Of a stretch of 47,022 nt of DNA, positions 1-9,316 are shown one piece after another. This DNA comes from Novosphingobium sp. (GTDB taxonomy: Bacteria; Pseudomonadota; Alphaproteobacteria; Sphingomonadales; Sphingomonadaceae): contig NZ_JAIEPN010000089.1 in NCBI RefSeq assembly GCF_019748365.1, positions 1 to 47,022 of the forward strand, read 5' to 3'. The notes beneath the pieces were generated by a model. That model saw only the letters and a program-made list of their open reading frames with translations, made no database searches and was not told the DNA's origin. The position numbers and the translations under genes are program-made. Position 1 is the stretch's first letter. Each line of letters begins with the position of its first letter.

Positions 1-1
1 G

Positions 2-841
2 ATTTCGGGCGTCGGCATTCTTGCCGCGCTCGGCATCTCGCTCTTGCTCGCCGTGCTGTTCGGGCAAGGCAACGGCGTGGCGGATACCAAGGCTCTCGTG
101 GCATTCGCGCTCTTCGTCACCGCCGTCGTCTTCGGCGTCGCCACCATTTCCAACGACAATCTGCAGGATCTGAAGACCGGCCAGCTCGTGGGCGCAACGC
201 CGTGGAAACAGCAGATCGCGCTGGTGCTTGGCGTGGTGTTCGGCGCGATTGTCATCCCGCCGATCCTCGATCTGCTCAACCAGACCTTCGGTTTCGCCGG
301 AGCACTGGGCGCGGGCAAGGACGCGCTCGCCGCACCGCAGGCCGCGCTGATCACGGCCATCGCGCAAGGCGTACTGGGAGGAAGCCTCGATTGGGGCCTG
401 ATCGGGATCGGCGCGGCCATCGGCCTCGCCACCGTCGCGCTCGATGCCGCCTTGCGCGCCGCCAAGCGCGGTTCCATGCCGCCGCTCGCTGTCGGCATGG
501 GCATCTACTTGCCGATGCAGATCACACTGCTGATGATCGTCGGCGCTGTTCTCGGCCATTTCTACAACCGCTGGGCTGCGCGCCAGTCCTCTCCCGATTT
601 CGCCGAACGGATGGGGGTGCTGACCGTGACCGGCTTGATCGTGGGCGACGGCCTGTTCAACATCGCCTATGCGGCCATGGTGGGGGCTACCAACAATCCC
701 GATATCTTCGCCGTCATCCACGAAGGCCCCTGGACCATGCCGCTGGGCCTCGCGGTGTTCGCGGGTGTGGTCGCCTATGCCTATATGCGGATGCGGGCCA
801 GCAGCGTGGCCGGGCCGGGCGGGGATGCGCTGCAAGATTAG
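2..841 (+). CDS. OPT-family oligopeptide transporter, C-terminal part (5' end outside window)
   Basis: The reading frame is open from the first bases of the window, so the true start lies upstream; about 279 codons are visible. The protein is a chain of hydrophobic segments with short loops, including a cytoplasmic-type loop with DNLQDLKTGQLVGATPWKQQ, a glycine-rich membrane stretch around GLIGIGAAIG, and PPLAVGMGIYLPMQITLLM. These match the C-terminal half of the bacterial OPT (oligopeptide/metal-chelate transporter) superfamily, which imports peptides or metal complexes across the inner membrane with protons. The gene ends convergently with amn. The family call is fairly firm; the substrate cannot be read from this fragment. 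Confidence 0.8.
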   Translation: MSGVGILAALGISLLLAVLFGQGNGVADTKALVAFALFVTAVVFGVATISNDNLQDLKTGQLVGATPWKQQIALVLGVVFGAIVIPPILDLLNQTFGFAGALGAGKDALAAPQAALITAIAQGVLGGSLDWGLIGIGAAIGLATVALDAALRAAKRGSMPPLAVGMGIYLPMQITLLMIVGAVLGHFYNRWAARQSSPDFAERMGVLTVTGLIVGDGLFNIAYAAMVGATNNPDIFAVIHEGPWTMPLGLAVFAGVVAYAYMRMRASSVAGPGGDALQD

Positions 842-1174
842 CGCTGATGCTTGGCCTGATCGCATTCCCCTTTGCAGTGCCAGCCAAAACCACTTTCCTA
901 CATATCCCCGGTTCGGGCATGGTCCTCACAGCTCTTTGAACCGTGGTTCCCTATGGCCGCACCCGTCCCCCCTTCCGCGCGCGTCAGGCTGCATCACCAG
1001 TCGGCGCGAGGGCCGGGTTGGTGTGCTATACAGGCCGTTTCCAACACGCCGCTTTTTCCGCCGCTCGCCGACAGCGGCGCAACTCGGCCAAAAAGTCTTG
1101 AAATTCAAAGCAAAGGGCCGCCCAGTCCGGGGCTGAGACATTTCCCTCTGGACTGTGTCAACCGTGTCAACCTC
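842..1174. other. Convergent intergenic region, no confident gene
   Basis: This 333-bp stretch separates the convergent transporter and amn genes. I see no convincing conserved gene. It holds an imperfect hairpin (CAGTCC at 1123-1128 pairing with GGACTG at 1150-1155, with a G-run facing a C-run inside) that could help terminate transcription. It also holds a tandem 9-bp direct repeat, GTGTCAACC, at 1155-1163 and 1164-1172, right at the amn stop codon. A 71-codon minus-strand ORF (926-1141) begins behind an AGAGGGA-like ribosome site but has no recognisable family. Confidence 0.5.
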
Positions 1175-2611
1175 TCAGCGGAACGGCGGCTCGTTGAACG
1201 CGCGCAGTTTGCGGCTGTGGAGGCGGGCACCTTCGGCGCGCAGCAGTTCGCAGGCGGTCGTGCCGATGGCGAGGTGGCTCGAGATCGCCTCCTCATAGAA
1301 GCGGTTGGCCTGGCCCGGCAGTTTCAGCTCGCCGTGGAGCGGCTTGTCCGAAACGCACAGCAGCGTCCCGTAGGGCACGCGGAAGCGGTAGCCCTGCGCG
1401 GCGATGGTGGCCGATTCCATGTCGATGCCCACCGCGCGGCTGAGGCTGAGGCGCTTGGCGGAGTGCGAGTACCTGAGCTCCCAGTTGCGGTCGTCGGTCG
1501 TCACGACGGTGCCCGTGCGCATGCGCCGCTTGAGGTCCGAGCCGCCCGCGCCGCTGACGAGCTCTGCCGCGCGGGCGAGCGCGACCTGCACTTCGGCGAT
1601 CGCCGGGATCGGGATTTCGGGTGGCAGCACCGGATCGAGCACGTGGTCATCGCGCAAGTAGGCATGCGCCAGCACATAGTCGCCGATCTTCTGCGTGGGC
1701 CTGAGGCCGCCGCAGTGGCCGATCATCAGCCACGCCTCGGGCCTGAGCACGGCGAGGTGGTCGCAGATCGTCTTGGCGTTGGAGGGGCCGACGCCGATGT
1801 TGACGAGCGTGATCCCGCTGCGGTCCGGCGCGACGAGGTGATAGGCCGGCATCTGGTGCCGCCGCCACGCGGTGTCCGACATACGTTCGCGGGCGTTTTC
1901 GGTCGGCTCGGTCAGGTGCAGCCCGCCTGCACCCGAAAGCGCGACATATTCGCCCTTGCCCAGCTGCCCCGCCGCCCAGTCGACGAACTCGTCGACATAG
2001 CGGTGGTAGTTGGTGAAGAGGATATAGCGCTGGAAATCCTCCGCCGGGGTGCCGGTGTAGTGGACGAGGCGCGCGAGGCTGAAATCGGTGCGCAGCCCGT
2101 CGAACAGCGAGAGCGGGAGGGGGCCGCCCTCCGCGTTGTACTCGCCGTCCGCGATCTCGTCGCCGATATGGGCCAGATCGGCGTTCGGGAAGTACCGCGC
2201 CAGTTCCTGCGGGGTGACGCCCCCCATCTGCGCGCCGAGGCTGCCGTCGAGCACATAGGCAAACGGGATTTCCTGGCGCGAGACGGCGGCTTCCACGGTC
2301 ACGTCGAAGCCGTGCAGGATGATCGCGAGCTGCTCGGCAAGGTAGTCGGCAAACAGCGCCGGGCGCGTGACCGTGCAGGCATAAGTGCCCTTCTGGCTCA
2401 GCCGGCCGAACGAATGCCCCGTCGGCTCGATGCTCGGCTCGCCGCCGAAGTGGATGCGCAGCTCGGGATAGCAATAGCTGCCATCATGCCGCCGTTCCTC
2501 GGGGGGCAGGGTGCCGGTCGCGGCAAAGGTCATGACATCCTCGCGCAGCCGGGCGACCGAGGCGGTGTAGATGCGCGAAAGCTCGTCGAGCACGGAGGCG
2601 ATATGATCCAT
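1175..2611 (-). CDS. amn: AMP nucleosidase
   Basis: Cytoplasmic AMP nucleosidase hydrolyses AMP to adenine and ribose 5-phosphate, a purine salvage and AMP-pool control step. The 478-residue length is normal for the family. Residues 1-170 form the AMNp N-terminal domain. From about residue 250 the protein has the nucleoside-phosphorylase-like catalytic fold, with NIGVGPSNAKTICDHL, the MIGHCGGL loop, the GIDMESATIAAQGYRF nucleoside-binding segment and the VSDKPLHGE loop bearing the conserved catalytic-type Asp. The ATG at 2611 begins MDHIASVLDEL, as in homologues, and lies 44 bp after the acylase stop on the same strand, so the two may be co-transcribed. Family assignment is secure. Confidence 0.93.
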   Translation of the reverse strand: MDHIASVLDELSRIYTASVARLREDVMTFAATGTLPPEERRHDGSYCYPELRIHFGGEPSIEPTGHSFGRLSQKGTYACTVTRPALFADYLAEQLAIILHGFDVTVEAAVSRQEIPFAYVLDGSLGAQMGGVTPQELARYFPNADLAHIGDEIADGEYNAEGGPLPLSLFDGLRTDFSLARLVHYTGTPAEDFQRYILFTNYHRYVDEFVDWAAGQLGKGEYVALSGAGGLHLTEPTENARERMSDTAWRRHQMPAYHLVAPDRSGITLVNIGVGPSNAKTICDHLAVLRPEAWLMIGHCGGLRPTQKIGDYVLAHAYLRDDHVLDPVLPPEIPIPAIAEVQVALARAAELVSGAGGSDLKRRMRTGTVVTTDDRNWELRYSHSAKRLSLSRAVGIDMESATIAAQGYRFRVPYGTLLCVSDKPLHGELKLPGQANRFYEEAISSHLAIGTTACELLRAEGARLHSRKLRAFNEPPFR

Positions 2612-2655
2612 GCGTCAGGTGTACCTGCGCGGCGTGACCTTTGGAAGTCGGGTGA

Positions 2656-4815
2656 TCAGCGCATTCGTCTGAGCACTTTGGTCGATACGACGTGGGCCTT
2701 CACGTCCTCGGGATAGAACCACACGTCGCGCAAGTCGCCGCGGGCATAGCGGTCCACCTGATCGGCGAAGTGGGGCGAGGCGGGATCGGCGCTGGTCCCG
2801 CCGATGCTCACCGCGCGGGCGCGGACTTTGGGGCCGAATTCGACCACCGCGACGAAGCTGTTGCCGCTGGTGCCGTACATCCGCTTGGTGCCCGGATAGC
2901 GCGCCGCGCCGAACGAGGCGAGGCTGCCCCAGTTGCCGCTGGCGAACGCGATCGGCGTGCTCGGCCTTGCATCGTCGAACACCTGGCCGATCGCGCCGTC
3001 GTTGCGCTGGTAGCGGTTGAGCGTGCCCCACTGCACCTGCCACGAGCCGAAATCGCCGACGAGCCGGTTCACCGCATCATCGAGCGCGGCGAGGCGCTGG
3101 GGATCGGTGATGCGATTGTTCAGCTGCTCCCACAGGCTTTCCTCGTCGCCATCGCTCATCGCGGAAACCCGCGCCCACAGTGCTTCGGCATAGCCGACCG
3201 CGAGGCTGGTGGCGGTGGAGGACAGCGCCCACTTGCGGTCCCACCCCTTGAGCAGCGCGATGGGCCCGTCGCGCCGGGCATCGGGCGCCGCCGCATGCGC
3301 GGCAAAGAGCGCGGGCAGCAGGCGGTCGAAGGCGGGGAGGGCGGGATCATAGGCGGCGGCCATCAGGCTTTCGAGCGTGAAGTCGCGCTTGTTTCCCAGC
3401 ACGGCCCGTGCATGGGCTTCGCGGGCATTCTGGCCCACTTCGTCCATGTACCGCGGGAAGGCGTCCTGCTTGGGGCTGTCCGCTCCGGCAGCGGTCCATG
3501 GCGCGTTGTTGACGTTGAACACCCAGCCATTGGCGGGATTGAGTACGTTCGGCAGGCTGGCGATGGGGTGGATACCCTGCCACCGCGCGGCCGGATTGCT
3601 GCCGTCGACGGCCTTGCGCCAATCAAGGCTGTTGTCGCGGATCGGAACGAACTGCGGGTGGAGATAGGCGATCTCGCCCTTGGTATCGGCGAACAAGGTG
3701 TTGTTGCTGGAATTGGCCTGCAGGGCGGCCACCTTGAGGAAGCGCGCAAGATCGCCGGACTTGGTGCGCAGGAAGCTCTGCTCGAGCGCCGGGACCGGCC
3801 GGTTCATCAGGGCATAAGTGATCCACTTGCCGCCTTCCTCGCGCACCACGGGGCCGTGCTCGCTCGCCCAGGTGGTGAAGCTGTGCTGGCTCATCGTGCC
3901 ATCGCCCTGTCGTACCGCAAGGGTCACGGTCCGGCTCCGAAAGGGCTTCACGGCATCGCCCACCTTGTAGGCGGGTGTCTGGCCGGGCAATTGCACCACG
4001 GTCTCGGCGAATTCGTCGACCCGGTCGGACCCGGTGGTGGTGTGCATCCACCCGGCGTGCTGGTTGAACCCCTGATAGATGAAGAACTGGCCCCAGGTCG
4101 CTGCGCCATAGGCGTTTAGCCCCTCGCCGCTGGTCACTTGCTGTTCGGCGCGGAAATAGAAGCTGGTGTGGGGGTTGATGAGGAGCAGCGCGTGGCCGTC
4201 CTTCGTGCGCGCCGGGGCGATGGCGATGCCGTTGGAGCCTTGCGGCTCCCGGAGGTGCCGCCCCAGCTCCTCATCGCTCATGGCGACCTTGCGGCTGCCG
4301 TAGAAGGCCTCGAGCTGCGACAACGGCACCCGCTCGATATCGCCGCCGATGCTGCCTTCGGTGAAGCTCAGCGCCATCCACGGCTCGAAATGCGTCAGGA
4401 CTTTCGGCTTAACCTCGGGATGATCGGCAAGGTATGCATTGAGGCCGGAGGCCCAGGCATCCATCAGCCGCCGCAGCCAGGCGGGGCTCTTCGCATAGTC
4501 TGCCTTGAGCGCTGCGGGGTCGATCCAGAGGCGCTGGCGCAGGTCCTGCCACACCGCGCTTTCGCCCTCGGCTTCGGCCAGACGGCCGAGGCTGACGAGG
4601 TAGTTGCGCTCGATTCGGGGGAAATCATCCTCCGCCTGCGCGTAGATCATGCCGTAGATCGCATCGGCATCGGTCTTGCCCGAGACATGCGCGATACCCC
4701 ATTCGTCGCGTTCGATTTTCGCCTCACCGATTATGTCAGACCTTTTCGCGGTGGCGTTAACGGGGACGGCTCCGATGAGGAGTGCCCCCACTGCGACGGC
4801 ATGTGCACGCTTCAT
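2656..4815 (-). CDS. Secreted penicillin acylase-family (Ntn-hydrolase) amidase
   Basis: This is a periplasmic, self-processing amide hydrolase of the penicillin G acylase / cephalosporin acylase / acyl-homoserine-lactone acylase superfamily. I chose ATG 4815 over the longer frame because a GGGAGA ribosome site lies just upstream and the protein then opens with a signal peptide (MKRAHAVAVGALLIGAVPVNA). The new N-terminus after autocleavage should be Ser194 in EPQGSNGIAIAP, giving a short alpha chain of about 170 residues, as in aculeacin or cephalosporin acylases. NPHTSFYFRAEQQ downstream is a typical beta-chain region. Length is 719 residues. The substrate (antibiotic, N-acyl amino acid or signal lactone) cannot be inferred. 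The gene is divergent from the RTX protein gene. Confidence 0.87.
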   Translation of the reverse strand: MKRAHAVAVGALLIGAVPVNATAKRSDIIGEAKIERDEWGIAHVSGKTDADAIYGMIYAQAEDDFPRIERNYLVSLGRLAEAEGESAVWQDLRQRLWIDPAALKADYAKSPAWLRRLMDAWASGLNAYLADHPEVKPKVLTHFEPWMALSFTEGSIGGDIERVPLSQLEAFYGSRKVAMSDEELGRHLREPQGSNGIAIAPARTKDGHALLLINPHTSFYFRAEQQVTSGEGLNAYGAATWGQFFIYQGFNQHAGWMHTTTGSDRVDEFAETVVQLPGQTPAYKVGDAVKPFRSRTVTLAVRQGDGTMSQHSFTTWASEHGPVVREEGGKWITYALMNRPVPALEQSFLRTKSGDLARFLKVAALQANSSNNTLFADTKGEIAYLHPQFVPIRDNSLDWRKAVDGSNPAARWQGIHPIASLPNVLNPANGWVFNVNNAPWTAAGADSPKQDAFPRYMDEVGQNAREAHARAVLGNKRDFTLESLMAAAYDPALPAFDRLLPALFAAHAAAPDARRDGPIALLKGWDRKWALSSTATSLAVGYAEALWARVSAMSDGDEESLWEQLNNRITDPQRLAALDDAVNRLVGDFGSWQVQWGTLNRYQRNDGAIGQVFDDARPSTPIAFASGNWGSLASFGAARYPGTKRMYGTSGNSFVAVVEFGPKVRARAVSIGGTSADPASPHFADQVDRYARGDLRDVWFYPEDVKAHVVSTKVLRRMR

Positions 4816-5024
4816 GATTTTCTCCCAACCAATCGTTCTCAGCATATGACTGCAAGTGCTTGGCATCAAATGCTGTTTCTTGAAACATTCAAAAAGTCCC
4901 ACGCTCAGGCCAAAGAACAAGTCCTTAGAACATGGGTTAACTCCTTAGGGGCAATCCGCAGCCATTGTACTTAAAAGGTCCTTGGGCATGCTCTGCACAT
5001 AAGGCGTCAAGCCAAGGGAGCAGC

Positions 5025-8000
5025 ATGATGGGTATCACAGGGACTACCGGCACGGGACTCGACCGCGCCATCGATCTTGTTGCGGGCGATTACGGCCTGA
5101 ACATGGGACTGTCCGGCGCGGCTATCCGCGAAGGGGCGGCCGCCGCCGATGCGATGAACGGATTGATCGTGAACGCGATCAGGAGCCTTGGCCTCGCCAA
5201 TGATGGCGAGATCACGGTTTCCGATATCTACTCGCTCAATTCCTACTTGCGCTCGACGAGCCTTGCCAAGTTCAGCCTGCTCTACGGCACCGACAAGAAC
5301 GGCATCGAGACCGGCTTCCAGCAAGTATCCCGCGATGGCGCGGTCACGCGCCTGTTTGGCGAGGCCGGTGTGGACCGCGTGCTCGACGGCATTTACAGCC
5401 TTGCCTTCGAGATCAAGGACGGCCACCTCACGTCCCCCACCAACTACTGGGGCCCGGGTGTCGACGATGCGGCGCACTGGCTGAACAGCCTGCTCGCGCC
5501 CGAATTGGCAGCAGGCACGCTCAAGAACAGCGCTGCCGATCCGCAGGCGCACGGCACCACCGGCACGGGCCTCGATCTCATCACCGAGCGGCTGCTCGAC
5601 GATATCGGCCTCAACCACCGCATCTCGCAAAAGCAGATCAACGATGCCGCCAGGGCCGCCGACGGCATGGCCAAGATCATGCTCCAGGCGATCAAGGAAA
5701 CCGGCGTCGCCGACGACAACAAGCTCGACCCGATGGACATGGTCGACCTCAACCGCTGGATCATCGTCAACAAGCTCGACGAATGGACCAGGCTCCACGG
5801 CGATGACAACGGCGCCTTCGAGAGCGGCCTGCACTATGCCCAGGGCGACGGCGGGCGCGCTTACATCTACGGCGACCTTTCGGTCGATACCGTGGCCGAC
5901 GGCATCTACCACATCGGCTTCAAGATCAGCGGCGATCGCTTCGAGAACGAGGACGGCAACGCCAACCAGCGCATCAGCGACACGTCGGACTGGATCAGCC
6001 TGCTGCTGGCGAAGGACCTTGCCTCAGGCTCGCTCCGTTCGAACCATGCACCGGTCGATGCCACGACGCTCAAGCCCAATCTCGTGTTCAGCAGGGCCGG
6101 CCTTGTCACCGACGATGGGACCAAGGGTGCGTTGGAACTGGGCAAGCTGCCCGCCACCAGCGTCGCTGAAGGCACGATTGCGCTCGATTTCATGGCCAAC
6201 CATGCCGACGACGGCCGCACCCACGTGGTGTTCTCCAAGGACGGCGCCTCGAATGCGGACGGCGACATGACCGCCTTCGTCCGCGACGGCCACCTCTATG
6301 TGGTCCTGCAGGACGGCACGCGGGACTGGTGGCTCCAGGCCGAGGACGTGACGATCGAAAGCGGGCGCCAGTATTCGCTGGCGATCACGTTCGGGCAGGA
6401 CGGCCTCGGGCTGTTCATCGATGGCAAGCGGGTTGCCGCGAATGTCGACGCAACCAGCGGCCTTGGTCCGAACTTGCGCAGCCTCGTGCTGGGCGCAGGG
6501 ACCTGGGGCCGCGACGCGAGCCATCCCAACCAGGTGGATAGCCACCTCGACGGCAAGGTGGGCAATCTTGCCGTCTACGACCGTATCCTCGATCCCTTCG
6601 AGCTGCGTGCGATCAACCACTCCGGCGACTTGCCGGCAGAGTGGACCGGCACCGCTGCGATCGAGGGCGATCAGGCGGCCGTGCGCGCAGGCACCGGCCT
6701 TACCGGTGAGGTGTTCGACCGCGGCACCCGATTCAATTCGATCAGCGATCTCATCGCCCAGACTGCAACCACCTCCGCCAACTTCCACCTGACCGCCAAG
6801 ACGGTGAACTTCGGCGGGTTCAAGGAAGTCGCGACGCTTGGCCAGTTCCTCGATGGCAAGGCGCAGCTCACCGACGGCGGCGACAATACCGCGATGAACA
6901 CCATCGGTCTGAGATTGCAGGGCTATATCTGGCTCGACAAGGGCCAGCATCTGGTCAACGTGCGTTCGGACGATGGCTTCCTGCTCAAGCTCGGCGGGGA
7001 CACGCTGTCGAGCTTTGCGGGCGACCGCGGCTTTACCGGCACGAGCGAGACGATCGATGTCGCGAAGTCCGGGCTCTATGCGGTCGATCTCTACTACTTC
7101 GACAACACCGGTGCCGAAGGCCTGCGGCTGGAGCTCGACGGCGATCCGGTCGGCGCGGACCGGCTCTATGCCTCGGTCGACGATTACAAGGCCGCGCTGG
7201 CCGCCAACGGGCCGATGCCCGCCGGCGGGCTGCCTTATGCCTATGATGGCCCGGCCGGAACAACCGGGACCGGGCTCGACCAGCTGATCCAGATCATCGG
7301 CGAGGATGTCGGCCTCAGGAACAATATCTCGGCAACCCAGATCCGCGAAGGAGCGGCGGCGGCCGACAAGCTCAACCACATCATCATCGATGCGATCAAC
7401 GCCACGGGTGCGATGGACGACGGGCATCTGACCGTTGCCGAGACCTATGACCTGTCCGACTGGATCAAGACCAACGAGAAGGCGGCATTCCTTGCGGCCC
7501 ACGGCAACGACGAGAACATGATCGAAACCGGCTTCCACCTGATCCAGGGCGATCATGGGGCCAGCTACCTGCTAGGCGACAGCGCCATCGATACGGTGAT
7601 GGACGGCATCTACCACATCGGTTTCGATACGCAGTGGGACCGCTTTCTCAACGAGGACGGCAATGCCAATGCCCGCGTCGAGACGGTCACCTACTGGCTC
7701 AACGAATTGCTCGGCACCACTGCGCTGCCGCCTCCGGGGCCGGGAACGGCACCGCTGGTCGGCAGCGCGGCGCAGCCCAGCGTCACGGTCACCGAAGGTC
7801 TCAACGTCCGCCTTGCATCGCAGGCCCTGAACCTGACGCTGGCGGGAACCGCGATGAACGGCATGGGCAATGGCGCCAACAACACGCTGGTCGGCAACAG
7901 CCAGGCCAATGTGCTTGAGGGCGGCGCGGGGGACGATACGCTCGTCGGCGGAAACGGGAACGACACCCTGATCGGCGGCACCGGCAACGATGTCTTGACC

Positions 8001-9206
8001 GGCGGCACGGGCGACGACACCTACTGGATCGACAGCCTGCGCGATATTGTCCGGGAGGGTTCCGAACCCAATGGCGGCATCGATACGATCTACCTCGCCG
8101 GCAACAGCATCACCAAGCTGACGATGGTGGGCAATGTCGAGAACCTGATCGTCTATACCGGCCTTGGCGAGACAATCGTCGGCAACGGCCTCGACAACAC
8201 CATCACCGGCAATACCGGCAATGACGCGCTCTATGGCGGCGATCGCAACGACACGCTCCTTGGCGGCGGCGGCGATGACAACCTGGGCGGCGGTGCGGGC
8301 AACGACTGGATGGAAGGCGGCCTTGGCACCAATGTCATGGCGGGCGGCACGGGCGATGATACCTACGTGGTCTGGTCCGCCACCGACCGGGTTGTCGAGC
8401 GGCCCGGCGAAGGCACCGATACCGTCCGCGCTGCCGTGAACTACACATTGTCGGACAACGTGGAGAACCTCGAACTGCAGGGCAGTGCGGCCAATGCGAG
8501 CGGCAATGCGCTGGCCAACCAGATCACCGGCAACAATGCGGCCAACTGGATCGATGGCAAGTTCGGGGCCGATACGTTGGCGGGCAAGGGCGGGAACGAT
8601 ACCTACATCGTCGACAATAGCGGCGACAAGGTGATCGAGGAGGCCGGCCAGGGTACGGACTCGGTCAAGTCGAGCGTGTCCTTCACGCTGGGCGCCAATG
8701 TCGAAAACCTGATGCTGACGGGTACTGCGGCCACCACCGGCATCGGCAATGCGCTCGCCAACTGGATGAGCGGCAACGATGCGGCGAACCGGATCTTCGG
8801 CCTCGAAGGCAATGACACGCTGCTGGGCCTTGGCGGCAATGACGTGCTGGGCGGCGGACTTGGTGCGGACAGGCTCACCGGCGGAGCGGGGGCAGACAGC
8901 TTCGCGTTCTACGGGGCGGCCGATTCGACCGTGGCTGCCGCCGGGCGGGACACGATCACCGACTTCGCGCACAGCGAAGGCGATCTCATCGACCTGTCGA
9001 AGATCGATGCCAATGGCAGCGCTGCAGGCGACGGCGCCTTTTCGCTGGTGACCGCCTTCGACGGTTCCCGCGGCGCGCTGACGGCGACGGCGCAGGGGGG
9101 CAGCCAGTGGCTGGTGCAGGGCGACATCAACGGCGACAAGGCGGCCGACTTCGCGATCCTGGTGAACAGCGCAAGTGCGCTGGTGGCAGCCGATTTCGTG
9201 ATGTGA
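5025..9206 (+). CDS. Large RTX-type secreted calcium-binding protein with three copies of an unnamed module, LamG-like and PA14-like domains
   Basis: This is probably a type I-secreted extracellular protein of 1393 residues. The start at ATG 5025 (or the adjacent ATG 5028) follows AAGGGAG at 5014-5020. Domain order by approximate residue: module A 6-159, module B 176-332, LamG-like sandwich 352-532 (with FSKDGASNADGDM and LFIDGKRVA), PA14-like 556-709 (RSDDGFLLKLGGD), module C 745-897, RTX nonapeptide repeats 946-1292 (GGAGDDTLVGGNGNDTL type) and a serralysin-like C-terminal segment ending in short hydrophobics (VAADFVM), as in type I secretion signals. Each module starts with GTTGTGLD, has an EGAAAAD/DAARAAD helix, a D-D-G-x-L-T-like acidic loop, an ETGF/ESGL motif and VxDGIYxxxF. 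There is no protease motif and no signal peptide. No secretion ATPase gene is in the window. Confidence 0.85.
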   Translation: MMGITGTTGTGLDRAIDLVAGDYGLNMGLSGAAIREGAAAADAMNGLIVNAIRSLGLANDGEITVSDIYSLNSYLRSTSLAKFSLLYGTDKNGIETGFQQVSRDGAVTRLFGEAGVDRVLDGIYSLAFEIKDGHLTSPTNYWGPGVDDAAHWLNSLLAPELAAGTLKNSAADPQAHGTTGTGLDLITERLLDDIGLNHRISQKQINDAARAADGMAKIMLQAIKETGVADDNKLDPMDMVDLNRWIIVNKLDEWTRLHGDDNGAFESGLHYAQGDGGRAYIYGDLSVDTVADGIYHIGFKISGDRFENEDGNANQRISDTSDWISLLLAKDLASGSLRSNHAPVDATTLKPNLVFSRAGLVTDDGTKGALELGKLPATSVAEGTIALDFMANHADDGRTHVVFSKDGASNADGDMTAFVRDGHLYVVLQDGTRDWWLQAEDVTIESGRQYSLAITFGQDGLGLFIDGKRVAANVDATSGLGPNLRSLVLGAGTWGRDASHPNQVDSHLDGKVGNLAVYDRILDPFELRAINHSGDLPAEWTGTAAIEGDQAAVRAGTGLTGEVFDRGTRFNSISDLIAQTATTSANFHLTAKTVNFGGFKEVATLGQFLDGKAQLTDGGDNTAMNTIGLRLQGYIWLDKGQHLVNVRSDDGFLLKLGGDTLSSFAGDRGFTGTSETIDVAKSGLYAVDLYYFDNTGAEGLRLELDGDPVGADRLYASVDDYKAALAANGPMPAGGLPYAYDGPAGTTGTGLDQLIQIIGEDVGLRNNISATQIREGAAAADKLNHIIIDAINATGAMDDGHLTVAETYDLSDWIKTNEKAAFLAAHGNDENMIETGFHLIQGDHGASYLLGDSAIDTVMDGIYHIGFDTQWDRFLNEDGNANARVETVTYWLNELLGTTALPPPGPGTAPLVGSAAQPSVTVTEGLNVRLASQALNLTLAGTAMNGMGNGANNTLVGNSQANVLEGGAGDDTLVGGNGNDTLIGGTGNDVLTGGTGDDTYWIDSLRDIVREGSEPNGGIDTIYLAGNSITKLTMVGNVENLIVYTGLGETIVGNGLDNTITGNTGNDALYGGDRNDTLLGGGGDDNLGGGAGNDWMEGGLGTNVMAGGTGDDTYVVWSATDRVVERPGEGTDTVRAAVNYTLSDNVENLELQGSAANASGNALANQITGNNAANWIDGKFGADTLAGKGGNDTYIVDNSGDKVIEEAGQGTDSVKSSVSFTLGANVENLMLTGTAATTGIGNALANWMSGNDAANRIFGLEGNDTLLGLGGNDVLGGGLGADRLTGGAGADSFAFYGAADSTVAAAGRDTITDFAHSEGDLIDLSKIDANGSAAGDGAFSLVTAFDGSRGALTATAQGGSQWLVQGDINGDKAADFAILVNSASALVAADFVM

Positions 9207-9253
9207 CAGACTGGCGCGGCGGACCCTCGCGTCCGCTGCGCTTCAGGCACAAG

Positions 9254-9290
9254 AAAAAGGGGCGCCTCCTTGCGGAAGCGCCCCTTTTTT
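9254..9290. terminator. Bidirectional rho-independent terminator
   Basis: A perfect stem pairs AAAAAGGGGCGC (9254-9265) with GCGCCCCTTTTT (9278-9289) around a 12-base loop, with one further T. The A-run on one side and T-run on the other let it work in both directions, ending the RTX gene from the left and the rplI operon from the right. It is the clearest intrinsic terminator in the window. Confidence 0.9.
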
Positions 9291-9316
9291 GTGGCCGTAT
9301 GACTTGAGCCAGAGGC

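Noticed and set aside
872..2716. Long plus-strand ORFs (614 codons here; also 2692-4119, 12163-13644, 18853-20313, 22527-24407, 32459-33778) opposite real genes
   Set aside because: They mirror well-identified genes on the other strand, are rich in Arg/Ala/Gly/His with no recognisable domains, and are typical artefacts of high-GC codon bias.
7860..8900. Possible tandem DNA repeat or CRISPR-like array
   Set aside because: The periodicity is the 27-base RTX nonapeptide coding repeat; units vary in sequence and there are no identical spacered repeats.
5007..8972. Minus-strand ORFs of 301, 510 and 466 codons opposite the RTX gene
   Set aside because: They are the repeat-rich antisense of the RTX gene and repeat its periodicity; no ribosome sites or domains support them.
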